Assembly: GCA_011525385.1 (NCBI GenBank)
Contig: WTGF01000064.1
Location: 1-64,000, forward strand
Reading direction: 5' to 3'
DNA: 64,000 bases
From: Chloroflexota bacterium
GTDB lineage: Bacteria > Chloroflexota > Anaerolineae > Aggregatilineales > Phototrophicaceae
Position numbers and translations under genes: made by a program. The stretch's first letter is position 1. Each line of letters opens with the position of its first letter. Under the pieces are notes generated by a model. The model did not search any database. It was not told the origin of the DNA and saw nothing but the letters and a program-made list of their open reading frames with translations. Of the stretch, positions 28,065-36,652 are shown in pieces.

Positions 28065-29739
28065 AAAAGACTCGTCTTCCCATGACGCGGTTTTGGAAAA
28101 GCGTCATCAGCAGGATCAGGGCGAAGAGCACGAAAGCCATCGACGAGGCGTAACCGTAGCGGTTGCTGTTCTGTAATTCGTCAAAGATATAGACGCTGGC
28201 CGTATTGACCTTGCTGCCCACCGCGCCCGTGCGCAGGATCCAGATCTGCGTAAAGGCCTGGAAGGTGCCGATTATCGCCACCAGCGACAGGAAGAAAACG
28301 GTGGGAGACAGCATGGGCAAGGTGATGTGACGAAAGATGCGCCAGCCGCTGGCGCCGTCAATGCGCGCGGCTTCGTAAAGCTCACCCGGGATGTTGCCCA
28401 AGCCCGCCAGAAATATCACCGCGTCGTAGCCGATATAAGTCCAGGTCGAATAGATCATGATCACGACCAGCGCCAAGGCCGGGCCGGCAAGAAAATCGGG
28501 CAGCCCGAAAAGCTCGCCTATGGAGTTGCGCTCCAGAATCCATCGCTGCGGCTCGATGCCAAAGAGCGAAAGAACGCGGTTGGCCGGCGCGGTTTTACCA
28601 GCGTCAAACATGACGCGAAAGACGATTGAGGTCGCGACGAAGGGCGTGATGTAGGGTATGAAATAGACCATGCGGAAGAAGGCGCGGAAACGGATAGGCT
28701 GGAAGAGCAAATATGCCAGCACCAAGCCAACGGACAATTGGACCGGCACCGTCCCGAATGCGTACATAACAGTAACCCAGAAGCCTTGCAGCAGGTCGTC
28801 ATCCGCCTCGGCCAGGGTGGCGGGCAGTTCCGCCATGAGCAGGTATCCGCCGACCGCCAGCGCCAGACCGCTAAATGCCATAAGCGTGAAGCGCCTGTTT
28901 TCATGGGCTTTGATACCGCGCTGAAAGATCTTCCAGGCTAGCGCGATAAGAATGACGCCGGCGCTGACAAAGACCAATTGGGACCAAATCGGCAGCGCTT
29001 CGCCGGACTCGCGGGCGACCTCAAGCGCCGCCCGGATTTCGCTCAAGGTGAGCTGCAGCAAGAGTATGCCGCTGACGGTAAATGCAGTTGCGAAGGCGCT
29101 CCAAACAATCAAGTCATTGCTGCGGGCTGATCGAAAAAACCACGCCGTCAGCGCTGTGACGCCAATCGCCCCAAGCAAGCCGAGAATCATTAGATTGCCG
29201 GCTGCGAGTACCTCGGGCATAGCAAAACTGTCGCCGAGTTTAGCCATGAACAGTTCAAGACTGGTGTTTTGTCCACGAACTTGACGCGGGATCAGCATGA
29301 TCGCCGGGACAAGTTTGAAGAACCAGTCAACGACCAGCAGCGCCGCGTAGCCGCAAACAGCGCCGGACAACAGATTCAAGGATTCGCTCGGCGAAGCTGA
29401 ATGGCGAAGCTGGCGCAGCAAGCGCCGAATCAGCACTGCCGCCAAGGCAAAGGCGGCGAGCGCGAACCAGAAAAACAATATATACGCCAGGTTGCCCAGC
29501 GCCTTTTCATAATTGGCAAGTCCATTGTAATGGTCCGGGAAACGGCGCCAGCGGTGCAGGCTGACGAAGAAAGCGAATGCTACGGGGAACAGCCCAAACA
29601 AGGCAATCAGCAAGCCGGCCGGCGCGAGGAACGCGTAGGCTGTCAGATTTTCCAGTACGATTCTACCGCGGCGCGTATCAAAGAAGCCCAGTCGTGGAAT
29701 ATCTGCTGTTCTATGACGATTCATCAGTTGCTCATGCAT
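28057..29739 (-). CDS. ABC sugar permease, MalF/UgpA type, with extra membrane region
   Basis: The partner permease, about 560 residues against about 300 for UgpA-type proteins. The first helix (YAFLAPAGLLIALFGLFPVA) is followed by about 280 extra residues. These hold five or six more hydrophobic segments, for example LVFVSAGVILIALAWKIF and FTLMAFSGLALAVGGYLLM, before the standard permease core. The EAA loop is in ELYEAARIDGASGWRIFRHI. The open frame begins at 29754, but a promoter with its -10 at 29757-29762 would start transcription near 29750. I therefore use the ATG at 29739, and the ATG at 29724 is also possible. Confidence 0.85.
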   Translation of the reverse strand: MHEQLMNRHRTADIPRLGFFDTRRGRIVLENLTAYAFLAPAGLLIALFGLFPVAFAFFVSLHRWRRFPDHYNGLANYEKALGNLAYILFFWFALAAFALAAVLIRRLLRQLRHSASPSESLNLLSGAVCGYAALLVVDWFFKLVPAIMLIPRQVRGQNTSLELFMAKLGDSFAMPEVLAAGNLMILGLLGAIGVTALTAWFFRSARSNDLIVWSAFATAFTVSGILLLQLTLSEIRAALEVARESGEALPIWSQLVFVSAGVILIALAWKIFQRGIKAHENRRFTLMAFSGLALAVGGYLLMAELPATLAEADDDLLQGFWVTVMYAFGTVPVQLSVGLVLAYLLFQPIRFRAFFRMVYFIPYITPFVATSIVFRVMFDAGKTAPANRVLSLFGIEPQRWILERNSIGELFGLPDFLAGPALALVVIMIYSTWTYIGYDAVIFLAGLGNIPGELYEAARIDGASGWRIFRHITLPMLSPTVFFLSLVAIIGTFQAFTQIWILRTGAVGSKVNTASVYIFDELQNSNRYGYASSMAFVLFALILLMTLFQNRVMGRRVFYA

Positions 29740-29756
29740 TCCATCCGGCCGCACTC

Positions 29757-29785
29757 ATTATAGCTAAAGCAGATGCGAAATCCAA
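29757..29785 (-). promoter_or_regulatory. Promoter of the ABC transporter genes
   Basis: -10 TATAAT (29757-29762) and -35-like TTGGAT (29780-29785) with 17-base spacing on the minus strand. It lies immediately before the permease start, so the 5' leader would be very short. The region 29786-29916 between the divergent genes shows no other clear element except half of a GTAGGGGCG repeat at about 29850. Confidence 0.55.
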
Positions 29786-29916
29786 AACAACATAGCGGTC
29801 GGCAGTGTACCGAAGTCAGTTGAAATGAAGAAAAGCAACCTGACAGCCGGTAGGGGCGATCCGATGGTCCATGATACAATGGAGCGCGATGATCACGCAT
29901 GCGAGGACAGCATTCG

Positions 29917-30837
29917 ATGCCTCGAATCCATGTCATTGGCGCCCTGGTATACGACCTGGTGTTTAATGTTCCCGATTGGATTGAACCCAATCGCGCGGTT
30001 CACGCGTCCCAGGTGACATTATCCCCCGGTGGCAAAGCCTTAAATCAGGCCGCGGCGGCCCGTCTACTCGGTGCTGACGTCGCGCTGATAGGTTGTGTAG
30101 GCGACGATCTTTTTGGCGCGCAGATGCTGCAGGAACTGCGGAATATCGGCGTGAACATCGACCATGTCATTGTGCACGATTCGGCTAGGACCAGTTTGGC
30201 CAGTATTGTGGTCAAAGACATGGTCCCGGGCTTTATCGGCGCGCCGGACGCCAGCCGCAAGATCGGCCAGGGCGATATCGACAAAGCCCTGCGGAATCTG
30301 CAAAAGGACGATCTGCTCTTGATTGACTTCGAAATCCCGCAGGAGCTGGTCCATTATGCGTTGACACTCGCCAAGAAAGCCGGCGCCACGACCCTCGTTA
30401 ATCCCGCACCCTTCTTTACCCGAGACGCCTTCGTTTTCGGATATCTTCATTTGGTGGATGTCATCATTCCCAACAAATTTGAGGCGCAACTGATCGCGGG
30501 GGACGACAGCGATGACCCCGACGAATTGGCGAGTCGATTGCTGAATATGGGGATCATGCAAGTCGTAATGACCCTGGGAGAAGATGGCTGCGTACTTTAT
30601 GAAAGGGAGCGCAAGCTGGAGCAATCTGCATTCACGGTCGCGGTTGTGGACACGACCGGCGCGAGCGACGCCTTTGTTGGGGCCTACGGGCTTGCTATGA
30701 TCAAAGGCTGGTCCGGCAAGAGAGCGCTGAAGTTCGCTACGGCAGCGGCTGGACTAGCTTGCAGCAAACACGGCACCATGTTGTCGTTGCCGCGATTGAG
30801 CGATGTAAAATCGCTTTTGCGGGCAGGTGGTAAGTAA
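29917..30837 (+). CDS. PfkB-family (ribokinase-like) sugar or nucleoside kinase
   Basis: An ATP-dependent kinase of 306 residues. The N-terminal PfkB signature is in GGKALNQAAAARLLGADVALIGCVGDD and the C-terminal one in VDTTGASDAFVGAYG. The usual GAGD anion-hole motif reads GASD here, so the second glycine is serine while the catalytic Asp is kept. I start at 29917 (MPRIHVIGALVYDLV), with GAGGA 9 bases upstream. It is divergent from the sugar ABC transporter genes and could phosphorylate the imported sugar; this is inference from position. The closest functional class by eye is ribokinase-like. Confidence 0.85.
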   Translation: MPRIHVIGALVYDLVFNVPDWIEPNRAVHASQVTLSPGGKALNQAAAARLLGADVALIGCVGDDLFGAQMLQELRNIGVNIDHVIVHDSARTSLASIVVKDMVPGFIGAPDASRKIGQGDIDKALRNLQKDDLLLIDFEIPQELVHYALTLAKKAGATTLVNPAPFFTRDAFVFGYLHLVDVIIPNKFEAQLIAGDDSDDPDELASRLLNMGIMQVVMTLGEDGCVLYERERKLEQSAFTVAVVDTTGASDAFVGAYGLAMIKGWSGKRALKFATAAAGLACSKHGTMLSLPRLSDVKSLLRAGGK

Positions 30838-30892
30838 ATGCTTACGATCCCTAGAGTTGCGTAACCGCACATATCGTCACGGGTTTTAGACT

Positions 30893-31507
30893 ATGCAAAA
30901 GTTGTTCGCGCGACGCAAGAAATACAAGACGCTTGATGACAGGGCGCTGGTGGAATTGGCCGCCGCCGATAAAGAAGCCTTTGGCGAGCTTTACGAGAGA
31001 TATTTGACCAAGATGTACAATTATGTCTACTATCGTACGGGTAACACGCACGACGCCGAGGATTTGACCGCCAAGGTATTTCAGCGAGCGATGTCTCATA
31101 TTGGAACTTATGTCGACCGGGGGCTGCCCTTTCAGGCCTGGCTCTATCGTATCGCTCACAATTTGGTTGCCAACTGGCATCGCGATCAGGGTAGGCGCAA
31201 GATCATCGCGCTTGACGACTTTGTCGCGCATTCGCTGCAGTCCGAAGCGCCGGATCGCTGGACCGAAGAGCAGGAAGAGCAAAAGCACCTCATGGAAGCG
31301 GTACGCCGATTGCCCGAAGATCGCCAGCAGTTGCTCTTGCTGAAATTTATCGAGCAATTGTCAAATGCGGAAATTGGCGAGATTATGGGGCGAACGGAAG
31401 GCGCGGTCAAATCGTTGTATCACCGGACGCTATTGGCCTTGCGGGAAGATTTGCAGCGCCAGGATGATATCGGCGCTGCCCGTCGTCTAAGCGGAAAAGA
31501 GGGATAA
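30893..31507 (+). CDS. ECF-type RNA polymerase sigma factor
   Basis: A 204-residue sigma-70 family factor with regions 2 and 4 only. Region 2 is seen in FGELYERYLTKMYNYVYYR and THDAEDLTAKVFQRAM. Region 4 has the helix-turn-helix in LSNAEIGEIMGRTEGAVKSL, near residue 165. The next gene, 8 bases downstream, encodes a protein with one membrane helix that could be its anti-sigma partner. The kinase gene ends 55 bases upstream. The regulon is unknown. Confidence 0.88.
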   Translation: MQKLFARRKKYKTLDDRALVELAAADKEAFGELYERYLTKMYNYVYYRTGNTHDAEDLTAKVFQRAMSHIGTYVDRGLPFQAWLYRIAHNLVANWHRDQGRRKIIALDDFVAHSLQSEAPDRWTEEQEEQKHLMEAVRRLPEDRQQLLLLKFIEQLSNAEIGEIMGRTEGAVKSLYHRTLLALREDLQRQDDIGAARRLSGKEG

Positions 31508-31515
31508 GAACGATC

Positions 31516-31899
31516 ATGGATTCACATGCCGACGCGAAGGCGCAAGACCTCGTTGATAACATCACCGGCGCGCTACAACAGGGGAATTCCCCAGACCCGA
31601 TTGTTGACTTGTCCGACGGCGCCCACGACGAGTATGTGGATCTGGTTTCCCTTATTCAAGGTTTGCGCGATACTTTGGTGCCGGTTGAGCCGAGCGCAGA
31701 ATTTGCCGCTCACTTGAAAACGCAACTGCTGATAAGCGAAGCGGGACTGGTGGCGCGTTTAAGGAAAATGCCCGCGCGCCTTCATGTTGCTGCGATTCTT
31801 GCTCTGTTCGCCGGATTCAGCCTGTTGCTTTCGAGGCGACTATTTGGCGCCTCCACCGCGCAGGACATCTCCGAGGAACCTGTCGCGACAGCGCTTTAG
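31516..31899 (+). CDS. Single-pass membrane protein, candidate anti-sigma factor
   Basis: A 127-residue protein I do not recognise by family. An acidic soluble N-terminal region of about 90 residues contains SLIQGLRDTLVPVEPSAEFA, a pattern often seen in sigma-factor-linked membrane proteins. It is followed by one hydrophobic helix (LHVAAILALFAGFSLLL) and a short tail. There is no zinc-binding HXXXCXXC motif, so it is not a ZAS-type anti-sigma. The 8-base spacing from the sigma gene argues for a linked role. The anti-sigma function is inference. Confidence 0.6.
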   Translation: MDSHADAKAQDLVDNITGALQQGNSPDPIVDLSDGAHDEYVDLVSLIQGLRDTLVPVEPSAEFAAHLKTQLLISEAGLVARLRKMPARLHVAAILALFAGFSLLLSRRLFGASTAQDISEEPVATAL

Positions 31900-32026
31900 C
31901 CTCCCTTCGTTTTGATACCGAGTTATACACTGAGTAAGAGGCCGGTTTTTGCTTCGCACTGTATTGGCGCAACTTCAGAGCGATGGACTATTTCGTCGAC
32001 TATTGGCTTTGCAATAGGATCGGTCA

Positions 32027-33127
32027 ATGGCAGGGACGCGGCTAACGCTACGACAACTGAATCGAACACTATTGGCGCGGCAAATGCTCTTGGACCGTCA
32101 GGATGTACACCCGGTTGCCGCTACCGAGCATCTGATCGCCTTACAGTCGCAGATACCCAATCCGCCCTATATTGGTTTGTGGACGCGACTGCGCAGCTTC
32201 AAACGCGATCAACTGACCGAGCTTTTGGAGTCTCGCGAGATAGTGCGCGCGCCGTGGATACGCTCGACTTTGCACCTGGTTTCGGCGGCGGATCATCAAC
32301 GCTTTCAATCGGTCATTCAGCCGGCGTTGGTTCGCGGCCTTCGGTCCTTTTTTGGGGCGCGCGGCGCGGATTTGGATATCGAGCGACTGCTAAGCATTGC
32401 CAAGCCCTTTTTGGAGACAAATCAGCCGGCGATAGGCGCGCTTCGCGCGCACTTGCAGGAACGCGAGCCGCAACAGAACAAGGAAGCGATGGCCTATGCT
32501 GTGCGCAGCTACCTGCCGCTGGTGCAAATACCGCCTAGCGGAACCTGGGGCGTGGGTACGCGCGCATCCTACACGACCGCGGATAGCTGGCTGGGACCGG
32601 CCAATCCCTCCGATCTGCCAAGCCTTTTCCGCCGATATCTGGCGGCCTTTGGTCCTGCGAGCGTCATGGATTTCCAGACCTGGACCGGCATGACCCATTT
32701 GAAGTCTCAACTGGCGTCGGCGCTAGCCGATCTCATGGCGTATCAGAGCGAAAGCGGCCGGGACATGTACGACCTGCCCGAAGCGACAATTGCCGCGCCC
32801 GACTCGATAGCGCCACTCCGATTCATCCCGGAATACGATAACATTCTTATCGCGCACCGGGATCGCTCGCGCATCCTCCCCGACGAGCATCGCAAAAAAG
32901 TTTTTCTGAGCGCCGGCCGCGTCATTGGCACTGTCTTGATCGACGGCGTCGTCGGCGCAACCTGGAACGTCAAAAAGGACAGGAGTTCGCTTATCCTCCA
33001 TGTCAAGCTCTTTGAAGCGAAGCGGAAGGATTGTTTGCGGGCGATAGAGGAAGAAGGCAACCGGCTGCTTCGATTCTTTGACGAGAAGGCAAGCAGCTAT
33101 GCCGTCGTTATCAATACCTACGATTGA
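32027..33127 (+). CDS. Winged-helix DNA-binding protein, AlkZ/YcaQ-like (HTH_42)
   Basis: A 366-residue protein of the family that includes the interstrand-crosslink DNA glycosylases AlkZ and YcaQ. Near residue 39 the ALQSQIPNPPYIGLW segment contains the glutamine pair (Q-x-Q) described as catalytic in AlkZ. VRAPWIRSTLHLV follows, also typical. The C-terminal half has FIPEYDNILIAHRDRSR and a final VKDRSSLIL-like beta region. A DNA-repair glycosylase role is likely but many family members are untested. It stands alone between the sigma unit and the his genes. Confidence 0.78.
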   Translation: MAGTRLTLRQLNRTLLARQMLLDRQDVHPVAATEHLIALQSQIPNPPYIGLWTRLRSFKRDQLTELLESREIVRAPWIRSTLHLVSAADHQRFQSVIQPALVRGLRSFFGARGADLDIERLLSIAKPFLETNQPAIGALRAHLQEREPQQNKEAMAYAVRSYLPLVQIPPSGTWGVGTRASYTTADSWLGPANPSDLPSLFRRYLAAFGPASVMDFQTWTGMTHLKSQLASALADLMAYQSESGRDMYDLPEATIAAPDSIAPLRFIPEYDNILIAHRDRSRILPDEHRKKVFLSAGRVIGTVLIDGVVGATWNVKKDRSSLILHVKLFEAKRKDCLRAIEEEGNRLLRFFDEKASSYAVVINTYD

Positions 33128-33213
33128 GCGCCGGCGCGCACTCTACTCGTTCATGGATTTGCATGGTAGTCTCTTGTTTTGATGTTCAATAGGGTAGATA
33201 CGGTTCGCTGATC

Positions 33214-34767
33214 ATGCCATCGGCACAAAAAATCACGGCCTTGCGCGGCATGCGCGACGTATTTAGCGCTGAGTACGCCCAGCGCAGAAGCATTCAGGCG
33301 CAGCTGGAAGGGCATCTGCTGCGGCATTCCTACGTGCCGATCGAATTGCCGATCCTGGAAAACACCGAACTCTATCTGCGCAAATCTGGTGAAGACATCG
33401 CTTCACGCTTGTATGAGTTTGATTTCAAGAGCCGGCGCATCGCCCTGCGACCGGAGGTTACAGCGTCCATTTTGCGCGCATATGTTGAGCATTTGCAGGA
33501 CGAGCCGCTGCCATTGCGGATTCAATATGCCGGGCCGGTCTTTCGCTACGAGAAGCCACAACACAACCGATTCCGGCAGTTTACCGTTGCCGGCGCCGAG
33601 CTTTTGGGCGCGGCCGGGCCATTAGCGGATGCCGAGATTCTCTACCTGGCTTGCAGCGGGTTGGGGGCGCTTGGACTTCGCAAGCACCGTCTCGTTGTCG
33701 GTCATAGCGAGATACTGGAAGGTTTTTTAACTTCGCTGGGCTTGCGCAGGCAACTCCTGAATTATCTCCTGCGGAATATGGAAAACGTCCGCAAACGCGG
33801 CATGGATGCCGTCATAGATTCTCTATCTGATCTCTATCCTGACCTTGATGACCTTGCGACCGGGGAAACGGGTTCTCGGCCCGCCGACGGCTTCAAGAGC
33901 CAGCGGTTAATTGATTTGTTGCGCGAGATGAGTGATGGCGAAGCCCACCAAGCAATCACGGACTTCCTGCACAGCCTCAATATCCGCATAGATACCAATC
34001 GTGACGAAGACGAAGTTATCGACCGGCTTTTACACAAGATCCGAGAAGACGAGCAGGCCCCGAAAGTTCGAACAGCGCTCGAATACATGCGAAGGCTGAG
34101 CGATCTGACTGGCCCTACAGACAAAGTCCTTGGACGGGCGCGCGATTTGTTCGCGGAATACGATGTCAATCCAAGCGCCTTGGACACTTTGGAGGCGACT
34201 TTCGTTCAACTCGGTTTATTCGGCGAGCTAGACGCGGATATACATTTGGACTTGGGATTGAATAGAGGATTGCACTATTACACCGGCTTGATGTTCGAGA
34301 TTCACTATCCGACCGAGAGCGGGGAAGATATCCAGCTTTGTGGAGGCGGACGCTACGATAATCTGGTCAGTATTCTTGGCGGTAATGAGTCAACGCCGGC
34401 GGCGGGCTTCGCCTACGGCATCGAGCGGGTCGCGAGCGTCGTGGATACCGGAGATCGTCTGTCGCTGAACCGTCCTGACGTATACGTCATTCCGATAGCC
34501 GAGGGCGAAGTCGCCTATTGCCTGCAATTGGCTAACAGCCTGCGCGCCAGGCGCCTGGTGGTGGAGGTCGGCCTTGACGAGCGCAATTTGCGCAGGAGCC
34601 TCAAACACGCTGACCGCAAGGGAGCGGACGCAGTTGTCATCGTTGGCGAGAGAGAACGCCAGCAAGGTCAAGTCGTCCTAAGAGATATGCGCAGTCGTCA
34701 AGAGATGACGGTCGCCCTGGGCGATGTCCCCGATGTAGTGACGAGGGTGTTCAGGGACGATGATTGA
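33214..34767 (+). CDS. hisZ: HisZ/HisS-like protein (ATP-PRT regulatory subunit or HisRS paralogue)
   Basis: A 517-residue class II aminoacyl-tRNA-synthetase-like protein. The catalytic-core motifs are RIALRPEVTAS, motif 2 FRYEKPQHNRFRQF and RGLHYYTGLMFE, where HisRS usually has RGLDYYT. AGAELLGAAGPLADAEILYL resembles HisZ more than HisRS. A central insertion spans about residues 190-320. A C-terminal anticodon-binding-like domain (PDVYVIPIAEGEVAYCLQLA) is retained, unlike in most HisZ proteins. It overlaps hisG by 8 bases, which supports a histidine biosynthesis role as HisZ. A working histidyl-tRNA synthetase is the alternative. Confidence 0.72.
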   Translation: MPSAQKITALRGMRDVFSAEYAQRRSIQAQLEGHLLRHSYVPIELPILENTELYLRKSGEDIASRLYEFDFKSRRIALRPEVTASILRAYVEHLQDEPLPLRIQYAGPVFRYEKPQHNRFRQFTVAGAELLGAAGPLADAEILYLACSGLGALGLRKHRLVVGHSEILEGFLTSLGLRRQLLNYLLRNMENVRKRGMDAVIDSLSDLYPDLDDLATGETGSRPADGFKSQRLIDLLREMSDGEAHQAITDFLHSLNIRIDTNRDEDEVIDRLLHKIREDEQAPKVRTALEYMRRLSDLTGPTDKVLGRARDLFAEYDVNPSALDTLEATFVQLGLFGELDADIHLDLGLNRGLHYYTGLMFEIHYPTESGEDIQLCGGGRYDNLVSILGGNESTPAAGFAYGIERVASVVDTGDRLSLNRPDVYVIPIAEGEVAYCLQLANSLRARRLVVEVGLDERNLRRSLKHADRKGADAVVIVGERERQQGQVVLRDMRSRQEMTVALGDVPDVVTRVFRDDD

Positions 34768-35806
34768 CAGGATTGCCGCGGATAAACTGATACTGGCATT
34801 GCCAAGCAAGGGAAGGTTGGGGGAGGCTTCCGAGAGTTTTTTTGGTCGGGCGGGCTTGCGGATATACAAACCCAATCGCCGTCAATACACGGCGACGATC
34901 CCTAGCTTGCCACCTGCCGAGGTCGTCTATCAGCGTCCGCGCGATATCCTCGGGAAGGTAGGTGAGGGCCGCGTCGACATCGGTATCACGGGTTACGACA
35001 TCGTTGCCGAATACGGCGGCGAAACTGAAGACGTGATCATCATTGAAAGGCTCGGGTTTGGCAGATGCGAATTGCTTTTGGCCGTGCCCGATTCCTGGAT
35101 TGACGTCACGTCGATTGCGGACTTGGCCGACCTGAGTTTGCGACATCACGAACGTGGAAAACAGCTGCGTATCGCCACGAAGTATGGAAACTTGACCAAG
35201 GGCTTTATGTACCACCAAGGCATCTCCCAATTTTTGCTGGTTCATGCCGACGGCGCCATGGAAGCCGCGCCCCGTATGGGTTACGCTGATATGATCGCCG
35301 ACTTGTCCGAAACGGGCACTACCTTGCGCGAGAACCACCTGCGGCCAATTGACGGCGGCGCGATACTCGCTTCGCAAGCGGTGCTTATTGGCAATCGCCG
35401 CAGCTTGCGCGAGTCGTCGGCCAAGCTGGAGACCTTGCGTGAGATGATTGAGCTAATTGAAGCGCATCGTCGCGCCCGCCGCTTTGTATCTCTGCGCGCC
35501 AACATTCGTGGCGAATCGGTTGACGATGTACAACGGCGAATTCTTGCCAACCGCGCGTTAAGCGGAAGCAAGGGGCCCGGCGTCGTTGAGGTGGCCAGTC
35601 CGCAGGGAGTTACTGAGAAATGGTTCGAGACCAATTTGCTGGTGCCAGCGGATCTGATCCACAAAACCATGCAGCACTTGCGGGATCTTGGCGGTACCGA
35701 CATCATCGTGATGAGACCGAATTATGTCTTTGACGAAAAGTCGGAAACTTATGAACGATTTGAGTCATTGCTGTCCGGCGACGATAATGCTGGCTCGGGA
35801 GAATAG
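34760..35806 (+). CDS. hisG: ATP phosphoribosyltransferase, long form
   Basis: The first enzyme of histidine synthesis, joining ATP and PRPP. The 348-residue product begins the catalytic region with LILALPSKGRLGEAS and includes VDIGITGYDIVAEYG and ADMIADLSETGTTLREN (PRPP site). About 110 further residues contain RFVSLRANIRGESVDDVQRR and WFETNLLVPADLIHKTMQHL, the C-terminal regulatory ACT-like domain of long-form HisG. Long-form enzymes normally do not need HisZ, yet the HisZ-like gene overlaps it. The 6PGDH-like gene follows after 3 bases, suggesting one operon. Confidence 0.92.
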   Translation: MIDRIAADKLILALPSKGRLGEASESFFGRAGLRIYKPNRRQYTATIPSLPPAEVVYQRPRDILGKVGEGRVDIGITGYDIVAEYGGETEDVIIIERLGFGRCELLLAVPDSWIDVTSIADLADLSLRHHERGKQLRIATKYGNLTKGFMYHQGISQFLLVHADGAMEAAPRMGYADMIADLSETGTTLRENHLRPIDGGAILASQAVLIGNRRSLRESSAKLETLREMIELIEAHRRARRFVSLRANIRGESVDDVQRRILANRALSGSKGPGVVEVASPQGVTEKWFETNLLVPADLIHKTMQHLRDLGGTDIIVMRPNYVFDEKSETYERFESLLSGDDNAGSGE

Positions 35807-35809
35807 ACC

Positions 35810-36652
35810 ATGAGTAAGGTCGGTATCATTAATCCGGGCGCCATGGGCATATCGATCGCGGCATCAGCGCGGGCTGCCGGACACGACGTGCTTTGGTCTT
35901 CAGCCGGACGCAGCGCGGCAAGTCGACAACGGGCTGCCGAACACGGCTTGCTCAATGTCGATTCGATTGCGGAGCTCTGCGCGGCCTGCGAACTGATGCT
36001 ATGTATCTGCCCTCCACATGCTGCGGAATCCGTGGCGGGTTCGGTCATCGAAGCCGGATTCCGCGGCCTGTATTGTGATGGCAACGCGATTGCGCCCCAG
36101 AAAGCCCTCGCAATAGGCGGGGCAATGGGCGCGGCGGGCATCGAGTTTGTCGACGGCGGCATCATCGGACCGCCGGCATGGAAGCCGGGCAGTACGCGCT
36201 TCTATCTCTCGGGCGCCTCCGCCGCGCATGTGGCTGACCTGTTTGCGGGCACAGTCACGGAAGCGATTGTGATAGGCGACGAGATTGGACGAGCCTCGGC
36301 GCTGAAGATGGTATTCGCGTCGGGGACGAAAGGATTTACAGCCTTGCAATCGGCGATTCAAGCAGTTGCCGAGCGCCTCGGCGTGCGTGAAGACTTGTAT
36401 CGCGAGTGGGAAAGGCGCGATCCGGATGCAGCAACCAGGGCGCAAGACAATATGCGCGGCGTTACCGAGAAAGCCTGGCGCTTCACGGGCGAGATGAAAG
36501 AAATCGCCCATACCTTTGAAGGGGCGGGGCTGCCGAACGGATTCTTCCTCGCCGCCCACGACATCTACCAAGGCATGGCGCATTTCAAAGATGCCGATGA
36601 ATTGCCGACGCTCGACGAAGTCCTGGCGGCTTTGACGGACTCTCGCCATTAG
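35810..36652 (+). CDS. NAD(P)-binding 6-phosphogluconate dehydrogenase-like protein (DUF1932)
   Basis: A beta-hydroxyacid dehydrogenase-type protein of 280 residues. The Rossmann start is VGIINPGAMGISIA. The C-terminal half has LKMVFASGTKGFTALQSAI, typical of the DUF1932 C-terminal domain, with a Lys near residue 164 in the place of the family's catalytic lysine. The start is 3 bases after hisG with overlap-like spacing, so it is probably translated from the his message, though no histidine step needs it. The 3' end overlaps the HAD gene tail to tail by 4 bases. The substrate is unknown. Confidence 0.8.
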   Translation: MSKVGIINPGAMGISIAASARAAGHDVLWSSAGRSAASRQRAAEHGLLNVDSIAELCAACELMLCICPPHAAESVAGSVIEAGFRGLYCDGNAIAPQKALAIGGAMGAAGIEFVDGGIIGPPAWKPGSTRFYLSGASAAHVADLFAGTVTEAIVIGDEIGRASALKMVFASGTKGFTALQSAIQAVAERLGVREDLYREWERRDPDAATRAQDNMRGVTEKAWRFTGEMKEIAHTFEGAGLPNGFFLAAHDIYQGMAHFKDADELPTLDEVLAALTDSRH

